DNA of 44,016 nucleotides from Firmicutes bacterium UBA7510 (GCA_002479485.1 DLNM01000038.1:1-44016); one strand, 5' to 3'. Positions 26,446-34,462 are shown, counted from the stretch's first letter. A program made the numbers and translations. The notes: generated from the sequence alone by a model not told the origin.

Positions 26446-27207
26446 ATGGCAAAGACTATTTGCATTACTAATCAAAAAGGTGGTGTTGGTAAAACTACAA
26501 CTACATATGCTCTAGGCTTGGGGCTAAGAAAAAAAGGCTACAAAGTATTAATAGTAGACTTAGATCCACAGGGGAATCTTAGCTTTAGTGTTGGCGCAGA
26601 AACTGAGGAAAGTATAACTATATATGAAGTATTAAAGGGTGAATATAATGCTGAAGAAGCAATACAACATACTCCGATTATAGATATTATACCTTCCAAT
26701 ATAGTTTTAAGCGGCGTCGACTTGGAATTTACACATACAGGTAGGGAGTTCTTATTAAGAGAAGCATTATCAAATGTTCAGAATATTTATGATTATATAA
26801 TTGTTGATACTCCACCATCTTTAAATATTTTAACAGTTAATGCTTTTGCACTATCTAATAAGATAATTATACCTATGATAGCTGATATATTTAGCTTACA
26901 AGGTATTGCACAACTTTATGAAACAATTGATAGGGTAAAAAGATATTGTAATCCTTCTATTAACATAGAAGGTATTCTATTAACTAGGTATAATAAAAGA
27001 ATTATTTTAAGTAGTGAAATAAAGGGAACAGCTGAGATGATAGCTAAAGAATTAAATACAACAGTTTTTAATACTCATATTAGATCTAGTATAAGTATTC
27101 AAGAAGCACAAACTAAGCAAGAAAATTTATATGAATACGCACAGCGTAATTCAGCAGTAATGGATTATATGCAATTTGTTGAAGAACTGTTATCAAGAGG
27201 TATATAG
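26446..27207 (+). CDS. ParA/Soj-type P-loop ATPase
   Basis: 253 aa. The deviant Walker A KGGVGKTTT is at residues 11-19, with Walker A-prime D40 (VLIVDLDPQGNLS) and Walker B D121 (YDYIIVDTPPS). It is closer in layout to chromosomal Soj/ParA than to FlhG/MinD: there is no C-terminal amphipathic MinD-type helix evident and no parB follows. Family members position cargo by dimerising on DNA or membrane. Its place after cheD and before a ComFB gene suggests positioning of flagella or chemosensory arrays, which is inference. AAGGAGAA precedes ATG 26446. Confidence 0.88.
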   Translation: MAKTICITNQKGGVGKTTTTYALGLGLRKKGYKVLIVDLDPQGNLSFSVGAETEESITIYEVLKGEYNAEEAIQHTPIIDIIPSNIVLSGVDLEFTHTGREFLLREALSNVQNIYDYIIVDTPPSLNILTVNAFALSNKIIIPMIADIFSLQGIAQLYETIDRVKRYCNPSINIEGILLTRYNKRIILSSEIKGTAEMIAKELNTTVFNTHIRSSISIQEAQTKQENLYEYAQRNSAVMDYMQFVEELLSRGI

Positions 27208-27230
27208 TGCGAAGAAATACGTTTCGCACT
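27206..27230 (+). repeat. Stop-adjacent A-loop hairpin, copy 4 (parA-comFB gap)
   Basis: AGTGCGAA (27206-27213) pairs with TTCGCACT (27223-27230), with a possible inner G-U pair; the loop is A-rich. The stem includes the last two bases of the parA stop TAG. No T-tract follows directly. Confidence 0.85.
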
Positions 27231-27232
27231 TG

Positions 27233-27255
27233 GAAAAATCAAAAAACGATTTTTC
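27233..27255 (+). repeat. Second hairpin in the parA-comFB gap
   Basis: GAAAAATC (27233-27240) pairs perfectly with GATTTTTC (27248-27255); the loop is AAAAAAC. It lies 2 nt after hairpin copy 4. With its T5 right arm it could act with copy 4 as a leaky terminator or attenuator. A similar A/T hairpin with ACGATTT and AAATCGT precedes fliD at 39208-39223. Confidence 0.7.
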
Positions 27256-27268
27256 ATTTATATTTATG

Positions 27269-27332
27269 ATGCCACTACAATGTCTCCAATGTATAAGCTT
27301 TGCTTATACGTTTGTAGTCGAGACAATGGCAT
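27269..27332 (+). promoter_or_regulatory. Multi-helix structured leader before the comFB-domain gene
   Basis: The outer helix is ATGCCA (27269-27274) with TGGCAT (27327-27332). The central hairpin is GTATAAGC (27291-27298) with GCTTATAC (27302-27309). Two further complementary pairs, CTACAA/TTGTAG (27275-27280 with 27312-27317) and TGTCTC/GAGACA (27281-27286 with 27320-27325), cannot both form in one nested fold, so they are alternative or pseudoknotted. The outer right arm ends 3 nt before the Shine-Dalgarno GGAGG (27336-27340). No known riboswitch consensus was recognised. Confidence 0.65.
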
Positions 27333-27345
27333 AATGGAGGATAAG

Positions 27346-27906
27346 ATGGCTAGAACAAAAAAAGAATTTAGTAAAGAAGCAATGTATAAGAAAATTATGC
27401 CGTCTATGCTAAGGGGTACTGAAGAAAACAATGAAAATACTAATAGTGTTAATAATATTAGCATTGCAAATACTATTAGTACTGCAAATAATACTAATTT
27501 TGCAGTAGAGGTTAATGATAGAATAGATAATAACAATAATAGCGTTGAAGATTTTGAAGATAAAAATATTGACATAGATGAAGATAAAGAAACTTTTTAT
27601 AGCTCAAGTGAAACTAAAACTTGTGACATTAATTATGATAATGAAAAAATAACAGTTAACTTTGTTGAAATACTAGTAAGAGATAAACTAGATAATGTAT
27701 TAGAAAAGTTTAAATGTTGTAAATGCCAATCATGTAAAAATGATATTGTAGCTATTGCACTAAATAACTTACCTGTTTATTATTTTTCAGGAAATAAAGC
27801 AGAAATTGAAGAAGCACTAAGAGAATTTAAAAATTCAAATAATATAGATATTGTTTCTGAAATAATAAAAGCTATAATCTCAATTAGGAAAAAAGAAAAA
27901 CATTAA
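27346..27906 (+). CDS. ComFB-domain protein with disordered N-terminus
   Basis: 186 aa from ATG 27346; an ATG at 27280 in frame lies inside the structured leader and is rejected. Residues 1-22 are basic (MARTKKEFSKEAMYKKIMPS), 25-95 are Asn/Glu/Asp-rich and probably disordered, and 100-182 match the ComFB domain: VNFVEILVRDKLDNVLEKF, the CCKCQSC cluster at 124-130, NDIVAIALNNLPVYYF. ComFB domains have been linked to cyclic-dinucleotide binding in some bacteria. It is the last gene of the long run, 138 nt after parA, and is followed by a terminator. Confidence 0.82.
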   Translation: MARTKKEFSKEAMYKKIMPSMLRGTEENNENTNSVNNISIANTISTANNTNFAVEVNDRIDNNNNSVEDFEDKNIDIDEDKETFYSSSETKTCDINYDNEKITVNFVEILVRDKLDNVLEKFKCCKCQSCKNDIVAIALNNLPVYYFSGNKAEIEEALREFKNSNNIDIVSEIIKAIISIRKKEKH

Positions 27907-27912
27907 AAGAAA

Positions 27913-27940
27913 GAGCACGATATCGTGCTCTATTTTTTTT
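27913..27940. terminator. Bidirectional intrinsic terminator between convergent operons
   Basis: The 18-nt palindrome GAGCACGATATCGTGCTC (27913-27930) is followed by T8 (27933-27940) on the plus strand and preceded by an A-rich tract that gives T-rich sequence on the minus strand. It ends the flgB-to-comFB run and the minus-strand operon; the SLH gene stop (27930-27932) overlaps it. Confidence 0.92.
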
Positions 27941-30026
27941 CTTCTCTATACATTCCCATTATTGAAATAAGTATATCATTATAATATGGACTATTCTTTA
28001 TATCATTGAAACTATAATATTGATTATATAATTTTTTTATATGGGCTAGTTCATTTTCTGATGGAGATAAACCATACAGTCTATTAATAGCATAAATTAC
28101 CTCTGCTCTAGTTATTGGAGTACCAGGTTTGAATTTATCACCATTTGTATTAATTATACCTCTGTTAGCTAGTTTTAAGATATCAGCTTTAGCATATGAA
28201 TATTGTCCATCTATATCACTAAATGCATAGTTGTAAACAGCAGGAATATTTGCTATTTTAGTCTTTAATGTGCTAATATTATTTATCATTTTACAAAAAT
28301 CTGCTCTTGTTAATATATCATCTGGTTTAAAAGATTTATCCTTATAACCTTGAATGTATCTTTTTGTACTTGCCATACTAATGTAGTGTTTAGCCCAATG
28401 GCCATTTATATCTGTGAATTTTGTTTTGGTTGATAGAGTAATATCATATGGTAAATCAGTAACTCTACATAAGATAGTTACTATTTGAGCTCTTGTCATA
28501 GTTGCATTTGGGGAAAATTTTGTTTCTGTAATACCTCTCATATAAGCTGGAAAGATATTTTTATAATAAGTATTACTATCTGTTCTATAATAATACTCAT
28601 CTCCTATATTGCTAAATAACGATTTTGTATATGTTGAATTATGTATATTAGGGCTAAGTTTTTTTGTATATAGCACATGACGTCCAGAAGTTATTTCGGC
28701 TGATACGACAGTTCTGTTACCAGAGGTATCAACGCATACAAATATATACTCTCCATTATATTTAAAGGTATCTGGATGTTTATATAAATATTCTGTATTG
28801 CTCACATAATTATCAGGTACTTTTATATACTTTCCATCATATGTAATAATATAATCAAGCTTCCTGTCATCTTTAACACTTAGTTCTAGCTTATCCTCAT
28901 AAGTTATTGATATACTTGCATATGGTCTTACAAAGTCTATATCTTTAACATTAAAGTTAAACAACTCTTTTATTCCTGAATCAGAGTACGCTAGTATCTC
29001 GTAGCTTCCATTATCAGTTATATAATCCATATCAGGATTTGTTTTTAATTCTTGTGAAGTTGTAAAATTATAAGCTCTATAGGTAACTAATACATTTCTA
29101 GCATCACGGTCTGATTCTTGCCATATTATTAATAAATAAAATTCACCTTGTCTTATTAGCTTAACTTTTAATTCTTTATCTTCAACCTCAAAAGTATAAT
29201 TATTAATCTCGCTAGTGGTCACTCCGTTACCGCTGTTAATGTTGGTAATATAATAATTTATTTCATTTGTGTCTATAACAGTGTTATTTGGCAATTTAAC
29301 AGTACGAATTTTATCTAGTGTAGCATTAAATAAACACTGCTTTTTTTCATAATCATATTGTAAATTTAAATTAGAATAAAGTACATCTATATCAAAATCA
29401 CTTTTATTTAAATCATCAATTTGACTATTAGGTATTGACGGTTCTTTTATTCCCTTCACCTCATAATAAAATGTCTTTTTTGTTCCTGTATTATCATAAA
29501 CAGTAAATGGATATGTACCATTTTTATCTGCTGCATATGTTGCAGTAGCACCTTCTACTAAATAGCCAGAAGGTAAATATATATAAAAGCTTTTTACATC
29601 AGTATCTTTTGATGATACATTAATTGTAATGTTCTTAATTTTGTCCTTTACTGCGATAGTTTCTGTAAAACCTGCTTTTAAATTATTATTTACATATACA
29701 GTTGCATAAATGCTAGATTTTTTGCCATCCATTTCGGCAGTTAATGTTACTTTACCTGTTTTCAAAGCCTTAACAGTTCCAGTTTTATCAATGCTTACTA
29801 TAGATTTATCAGATGTAGAAAATGTAATTCCTGTATTAGTAGCATTTTCAGGATTAAATGTTACTGCTAAGGTTTTTATATCTCCTACCTCTAAATATAA
29901 ATTACTTCCGTTATTTAGTTTTATAGAACGGGCTACTACATTTGTATCAGCCATAACAAAACTACCTGTTGTAAAGCTAAGCAATAAGGCAAATACTAGC
30001 AAAAGTGAACTAAATTTTTTAAGCAT
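27930..30026 (-). CDS. Secreted surface protein with Big2 and three SLH domains
   Basis: 698 aa. The signal peptide is KKFSSLLLVFALLLSFTTG with probable cleavage after VMA (about residue 26). A Big2 immunoglobulin-like domain (about 32-112) is followed by beta-rich sequence of unknown type, then three SLH repeats (about 482-530, 535-585, 601-655; e.g. FTDINGHWAKHYI, GYKDKSFKPDDILTRADF) that would bind cell-wall polymer. In-frame ATG 30038 overlaps GGAGG; ATG 30026 is chosen. Last gene of the SigD-type minus operon, so a motility-linked surface role is possible but unproven. Confidence 0.88.
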   Translation of the reverse strand: MLKKFSSLLLVFALLLSFTTGSFVMADTNVVARSIKLNNGSNLYLEVGDIKTLAVTFNPENATNTGITFSTSDKSIVSIDKTGTVKALKTGKVTLTAEMDGKKSSIYATVYVNNNLKAGFTETIAVKDKIKNITINVSSKDTDVKSFYIYLPSGYLVEGATATYAADKNGTYPFTVYDNTGTKKTFYYEVKGIKEPSIPNSQIDDLNKSDFDIDVLYSNLNLQYDYEKKQCLFNATLDKIRTVKLPNNTVIDTNEINYYITNINSGNGVTTSEINNYTFEVEDKELKVKLIRQGEFYLLIIWQESDRDARNVLVTYRAYNFTTSQELKTNPDMDYITDNGSYEILAYSDSGIKELFNFNVKDIDFVRPYASISITYEDKLELSVKDDRKLDYIITYDGKYIKVPDNYVSNTEYLYKHPDTFKYNGEYIFVCVDTSGNRTVVSAEITSGRHVLYTKKLSPNIHNSTYTKSLFSNIGDEYYYRTDSNTYYKNIFPAYMRGITETKFSPNATMTRAQIVTILCRVTDLPYDITLSTKTKFTDINGHWAKHYISMASTKRYIQGYKDKSFKPDDILTRADFCKMINNISTLKTKIANIPAVYNYAFSDIDGQYSYAKADILKLANRGIINTNGDKFKPGTPITRAEVIYAINRLYGLSPSENELAHIKKLYNQYYSFNDIKNSPYYNDILISIMGMYREEKK

Positions 30027-30038
30027 ATTTTCCTCCAT

Positions 30039-30063
30039 AGTGTGAAGTGTCTTTCTTCACACT
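30039..30063 (-). repeat. Stop-adjacent A-loop hairpin, copy 5 (pilZ-SLH gap)
   Basis: On the minus strand AGTGTGAAG (30063-30055) pairs with CTTCACACT (30047-30039); the loop is aaagaca. It begins at the base directly after the PilZ gene stop and ends 3 nt before the SLH gene GGAGG. The stem is identical to copy 3 at 23752-23776 although it serves a different operon on the other strand. Confidence 0.88.
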
Positions 30064-30687
30064 TTAATTGTTGTTCTTCTTATAAACTTGCAATTGTCTT
30101 TCATATAGATATTTACAAATTATATTTTCGTCACTACTTGACATATCATTAAACATGCATCCGTAATTATTATAGCTAAATTCATCATTAGAAGGGTCTA
30201 TTCTTACAATTTTAGCATCAAGTATTATAGGATTATCTTTATTGTAATCAAATGTAAAAACTATTGTATCACCTAAGAGAAACTCTGTACCTGATGTAAA
30301 TAACAAACCTCCTATGCTAAGATTTAAGATCTTTATCTTAACAGGCTCAGTTGTTTGTATAACTTTATTTTCACGCATTATTAGTCTAAGTTCAACATCA
30401 TAATCAGTACGAATTTTCAGTGATTTTCTTCTTTCTATTGTTTTATGCTGCTTTACTATTATTGCAGACATTTGCATATCAGCAGCAATACCTACAGAGC
30501 ACTCGTATACTGAGATACCGGTTAGTTCATTGTAAATATTAATGAATATAGTTTTTTTTGAGGGTATAGTTGGTAAATGATTACCTTTTATTAATATCGT
30601 ATTTCCTGATATTTTATTTAGGGAGCCTTTACCTAAATAATTTTTTTCTTCATCAAATATTTTAACTAAAAGTGGGTGTGTGTGCAT
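30064..30687 (-). CDS. PilZ-domain protein, YcgR/YpfA-like
   Basis: 207 aa. Residues 1-80 form an N-terminal beta domain like YcgR-N/flagellar brake; the PilZ domain runs from about 84 to 200. The c-di-GMP-binding motifs are ERRKSLKIR (85-93) and NLSIGG (122-127). The first motif reads RRKSLK, so the second Arg of the usual RxxxR is Lys. In Bacillus the homologue brakes the stator when c-di-GMP is bound. AGGAG precedes ATG 30687. Confidence 0.88.
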   Translation of the reverse strand: MHTHPLLVKIFDEEKNYLGKGSLNKISGNTILIKGNHLPTIPSKKTIFINIYNELTGISVYECSVGIAADMQMSAIIVKQHKTIERRKSLKIRTDYDVELRLIMRENKVIQTTEPVKIKILNLSIGGLLFTSGTEFLLGDTIVFTFDYNKDNPIILDAKIVRIDPSNDEFSYNNYGCMFNDMSSSDENIICKYLYERQLQVYKKNNN

Positions 30688-30707
30688 AAAATCACTCCTA
30701 AATTATT

Positions 30708-32738
30708 TTAATTATTTTGCCATTTTATTACTATTATATCACCGTCATAGACAATTCCAGTATAAGAAGCTTCATTTCCGTTGTGTAGCAAAATAATATT
30801 TCCTTGTGGATTTGAAGGATCTATATCTGTATAAGCTATCATGTCTGCAAAAATATAAGGAGAATTATCTTCTCTAATTTTTAGTTCTATATTTTCTCCG
30901 TTTAAATTTACTTTTATTGTATTATGTAAGTTTTTATTTTCTTCGTGAAGGTTATTATTTACATTCTCGTTTTCTATATCTAATTTATTAGAAATAAAAT
31001 TGTCTTTTTGTATTACATCAATTTTCATGTCATCAATTAGTGTCGTTTCTAAGTCTATGCTCTCACCATTTGAATAAAACGTGTAATATTCCGGATTAAT
31101 TTCATATAATTCAACTAAATGTAATAGTTTAGTTATATTTATTATTTCAATTATATCTGAATTACCAATTACATAATCATAATCTACTTCTACATTATTT
31201 ACTAAGTATTTTGTTCCTATAGTCACCTCTAAGTTATTAAAAATAATTTTTCCACTTGAGGCATTCTCTACTATGTCAGATATTTTTATAACAGGAGTAA
31301 CCCCGTCAACTGCTGGTACAACTTCAATAACATCACCTGGGTTGATTTTAGTCTCAATATTTGCAACATTAGAATTTACATATATTTGAGCTGGAGTTGA
31401 GTATTCGCCTTTGTAATAATAATCCTTATTATTTAGAGTAAAGCTTAAGTTTTTGCCTGAAAAACCCATAAGTTTACGAGAGTCAAAGCCTGCCATTAGA
31501 AGTGCATCCATTACTTTCATCTGTCTAATGTTATATAATCTTACTTTACTACCATTTACTATAACACTGAAGAAATCATAATTAGTGCTTACTACACTAG
31601 AATATGATATCCCTATTGGTGTAATAAGCTCAGGACCGAAGTTGATTAAAGTAGATATATCAACATTTTTAATCGTCTGTTGAGTTCCAACAGCGATTCT
31701 AAACTCAGGAAGATTAAGAAACTCAGATAAATATTTTTTCATATTAGGTGTTTTGCTACCACCACCAATTAAAAATACAGCTATAGGTGGCTCATTGTTC
31801 AAGCTTAATATTTTTGTTGATATTTCTCTGCACAATTCTATCGTAGCATTTTCAATAGAAGAGATAACATCATTTTTATTAAGTGAATTGGTCATGCCAA
31901 GTATATCAGTAAAAGTTACAGTTTCATTATTATCCTGTAAAGCTATTTTTATCTTTTCAGCAGTATTAAAATCTACAAGATAATTTTTCATTAAACTTTC
32001 AGTTATTTCATCACCAGCAACAGTGGCCATATCATATCCTATAATACTTCCATCTTTTGAAACAGCTATATCTGATGTTCCAGCACCGATATCAACTAAA
32101 GCTAAATTTAAAAGTCTTAAATCACTAGGGATAACCAAATTCATAGCAGCAATAGGCTCAAGCGTTAAACTAGCTACATTAAGCTTGTTGTAATCCATAC
32201 ATGAGTATAATCCTTCAACTACAATGTGAGGTAAAAATGCTGCTATAATCTCTACACTTATTTTATCTGCTCTATGACCCACTATGTTTGCTATATTGCT
32301 ATCATCTAGTTTATAGCTTAAAACACTATATCCAACACAATAAAAACCTTTTTCATTTTTTGCATTTTCATAAAAAACATCATGCGCTTTTTGTAGTGCT
32401 TCCATTTCTGATAAAGCTCTAAGCTCTTCACTAATAGGTTTTTTTGAATCGATTTTTTTCTCATAAACTACCTTTTCAGTCCTTAAAGAACGACCAGCAG
32501 CGGCTATATAAACTTCATTTAGTTGCATATCTAAGCTTTTTTCAAGATCCTCTTTTACTTGCTGTATTACCTTGCTTACCTTTTTTATATCTTCAATTTG
32601 TCCATCCACCATTGCTCTTTGTTCATGAAACACACTTTTTACATCTATAATTTTTAATGAATTTTCAGTTTTTTTAGCCACTACACCAACAATAGAGCGT
32701 GTCCCAATATCTAGTGCAAATATTACATCACTACTCAT
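30708..32738 (-). CDS. Large FtsA-like actin-fold ATPase
   Basis: 676 aa, versus about 400-440 for canonical FtsA. Residues 1 to about 370 are the FtsA/actin-type ATPase: phosphate-1 loop DIGTRSIVG (10-18), phosphate-2 loop DIGAGTSD (216-223), adenosine motif GGGSKTP (325-331). The extra 300 residues contain beta-rich segments (KINPGDVIEVVPAVDGVTP) and no C-terminal FtsA membrane helix is evident. Its ATG overlaps the fhlB stop by 8 nt. Function is unknown; division, cytoskeletal or flagellar-positioning roles are all possible. Confidence 0.8.
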   Translation of the reverse strand: MSSDVIFALDIGTRSIVGVVAKKTENSLKIIDVKSVFHEQRAMVDGQIEDIKKVSKVIQQVKEDLEKSLDMQLNEVYIAAAGRSLRTEKVVYEKKIDSKKPISEELRALSEMEALQKAHDVFYENAKNEKGFYCVGYSVLSYKLDDSNIANIVGHRADKISVEIIAAFLPHIVVEGLYSCMDYNKLNVASLTLEPIAAMNLVIPSDLRLLNLALVDIGAGTSDIAVSKDGSIIGYDMATVAGDEITESLMKNYLVDFNTAEKIKIALQDNNETVTFTDILGMTNSLNKNDVISSIENATIELCREISTKILSLNNEPPIAVFLIGGGSKTPNMKKYLSEFLNLPEFRIAVGTQQTIKNVDISTLINFGPELITPIGISYSSVVSTNYDFFSVIVNGSKVRLYNIRQMKVMDALLMAGFDSRKLMGFSGKNLSFTLNNKDYYYKGEYSTPAQIYVNSNVANIETKINPGDVIEVVPAVDGVTPVIKISDIVENASSGKIIFNNLEVTIGTKYLVNNVEVDYDYVIGNSDIIEIINITKLLHLVELYEINPEYYTFYSNGESIDLETTLIDDMKIDVIQKDNFISNKLDIENENVNNNLHEENKNLHNTIKVNLNGENIELKIREDNSPYIFADMIAYTDIDPSNPQGNIILLHNGNEASYTGIVYDGDIIVIKWQNN

Positions 32739-33024
32739 TATTATTAGCTCCTTTGTTCTGACTTTGGTTATAATTCAAAAAATAAACATATATATCAACT
32801 ATAGTTTTAAATAACTCTTCAGGTATTTCACTGCCCAGCTCTAACTGGGAAAGCATTACAGCCAGAGAATCGTCTTTATAAACAGGAACACCGTTTTTTT
32901 CAGCTATTTCAACTACCTTTGAGGCAACATAACCGCTTCCTGATGCAACAACTACTGGAGCTGTGTTTTTATTTGAGTCGTATTTTAGTGCTACAGCACG
33001 TTTTGGATTTTTAGGCGATGACAT
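32731..33024 (-). CDS. fhlB: FlhB C-terminal-domain homologue (FhlB/YlqH)
   Basis: 97 aa. It matches only the cytoplasmic export-switch domain of FlhB (AVALKYDSNKNTAPVVVASG, then IAEKNGVPVYKDDSLAVMLS, LGSEIPEELF). The autocleavage NPTH is replaced by NPKR (residues 6-9), so it is not expected to self-cleave. The likely start is ATG 33024 (AAGGAG upstream, overlapping the preceding gene by 14 nt); an in-frame longer start at 33093 lies wholly inside that gene. The pairing with a FliK-like gene mirrors Bacillus ylqG-ylqH. Confidence 0.9.
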   Translation of the reverse strand: MSSPKNPKRAVALKYDSNKNTAPVVVASGSGYVASKVVEIAEKNGVPVYKDDSLAVMLSQLELGSEIPEELFKTIVDIYVYFLNYNQSQNKGANNNE

Positions 33025-34462
33025 TAATACCACGCTCCTTAATAAATTTGGTGCTAAATACTTCATTGAATTTTCTTTGTTTAGTACATTCATTTACATA
33101 GATATTTGAAATATTTAAGTTATTTTTCTTTACAATGTTTGTAATATCATCTTTAATTTTATTTGTTAAGCCTTTTAAGGCATTAGGTACAAAAATGTCT
33201 AAAGATATTTTATTGTTTTTTGAAAAAATAATAGTTTCAAAATATCCTATATTATCTATATCAAATGTTAAAAAAATCTTGAATGTTTCAGAATTTTCTT
33301 TTTCATTTTCTTTTTCGTTCTCATCATTCACTTTATCGTCAAAAATTTCTTTATTAATCCATAATTCTGAAAACATAAATACACCATTATAATTTACTGG
33401 CAAAAATATATGAATCAGTGGGATTTGAACATTATTACTAACCAAAAGACTTTCTTCTATACTTTCAAAAGTAGTTTTATTTATGTAATTGTTTGAATCC
33501 TTTATACCAGAATCAATTAGCTTAAACATAAAATCTAAAGAGCTATTTTTAATATCAGAATGTCCTCTAAAATTATTTATAAGTGCATATTTTAAATCAG
33601 AAATATCTTTCTCACTCAAATTAAAGCTATATTTTATGTAGTTAAATAAATTGTCAACATTATTAGAAAAATTGTCCTTTAGTCCCTTTTCAAGTCTTAC
33701 TATATTATGAATTAAAACAGATATATAGTCTCTAATTATTCCAAAATCATTTGTTTTTGAAATATACTTACCTAAATATGGTACAATCTCATTTTTCAAT
33801 AAATTAAGATTAATATCAGCACTGCTTTCTGGATTATCAACTAATAGTTTTTTTGTCATTGACTCAAAGGTATCTTTTAATATGTCAGGCATATTAATAG
33901 AAATTTGATTTAATATATTGGCAAGTGCTTTGGTAGTTTCGTCTGTAGATAAGTAACAATCATAGCTTTTCATAAAACTACCAACTAAATTTTTAAAATC
34001 ATCATTTGGGTTTGCTTTTAGAGCATCTCTAATAAAATCGAAAAATTCACCTGAAAATTTTGTATAGTTATTATGTTGGAACTTAATAAAATCAAGCATT
34101 TTTTCATTGTCCATGCTGATGTCTTTTACAAATTCTTCAAAAAAAAGTTTTAATATTGGATTATTCTTTATATTAGAATTTATAAACTGCTTACTCAATA
34201 ATATTTTTCTCATATTTTCTATGAGAGTAGGAGCTAAATCTAATGATTGCAAGAATTTTACAAAAATAGAATTTGGATTGTATGCTATATTACCTTGGTT
34301 ATTAAAAGAAGCACCTTCTTGCTTTAATGATTTGTTCACTATGTTAGGATCTAAAATGTCAAAAGGTGATAAATTCTCTGACTTTTCAGGCATTTTAGGT
34401 CGATTTAAATTGTTATTAGTAGTATTTATGTTATTGGCAGTAATTTTTATATTTTCTAACAT
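33011..34462 (-). CDS. FliK-like/YlqG-like protein of the SigD operon
   Basis: 483 aa, cytoplasmic, helical and Asn/Lys-rich for the first 330 residues. The C-terminal part (about 340-440; IPLIHIFLPVNYNGVFMFSE, FKIFLTFDIDNIGYFETIIF, KISLDIFVPN) resembles a Flg_hook-type beta domain, interrupted by an NEKENEKENSE insertion. It directly precedes fhlB, as ylqG precedes ylqH in Bacillus. Role unknown; a second substrate-switch pair is one possibility. GGAGG lies 10 nt before ATG 34462. First gene after the minus-strand SigD promoter. Confidence 0.7.
   Translation of the reverse strand: MLENIKITANNINTTNNNLNRPKMPEKSENLSPFDILDPNIVNKSLKQEGASFNNQGNIAYNPNSIFVKFLQSLDLAPTLIENMRKILLSKQFINSNIKNNPILKLFFEEFVKDISMDNEKMLDFIKFQHNNYTKFSGEFFDFIRDALKANPNDDFKNLVGSFMKSYDCYLSTDETTKALANILNQISINMPDILKDTFESMTKKLLVDNPESSADINLNLLKNEIVPYLGKYISKTNDFGIIRDYISVLIHNIVRLEKGLKDNFSNNVDNLFNYIKYSFNLSEKDISDLKYALINNFRGHSDIKNSSLDFMFKLIDSGIKDSNNYINKTTFESIEESLLVSNNVQIPLIHIFLPVNYNGVFMFSELWINKEIFDDKVNDENEKENEKENSETFKIFLTFDIDNIGYFETIIFSKNNKISLDIFVPNALKGLTNKIKDDITNIVKKNNLNISNIYVNECTKQRKFNEVFSTKFIKERGINVIA

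Noticed and set aside
26446..27207. Calling the ATPase FlhG or MinD
   Set aside because: The Soj-like short N-terminus, the lack of an evident membrane-targeting helix and the position away from flhA/flhF do not support FlhG or MinD specifically.
27280..27345. ATG 27280 as an upstream start of the ComFB-domain protein
   Set aside because: The 22 extra codons are encoded by the central hairpin and helix arms of the leader. ATG 27346 has GGAGG at proper spacing and gives a basic N-terminus.
27207..27345. c-di-GMP riboswitch (class I or II) in the parA-comFB gap
   Set aside because: The helices and loop sequences do not show the conserved residues I know for either class, so it is reported only as an unassigned structure.
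33025..33093. Longer FhlB start at 33093
   Set aside because: It lies fully inside the upstream coding sequence without a clear Shine-Dalgarno; ATG 33024 has AAGGAG upstream and starts at the domain.
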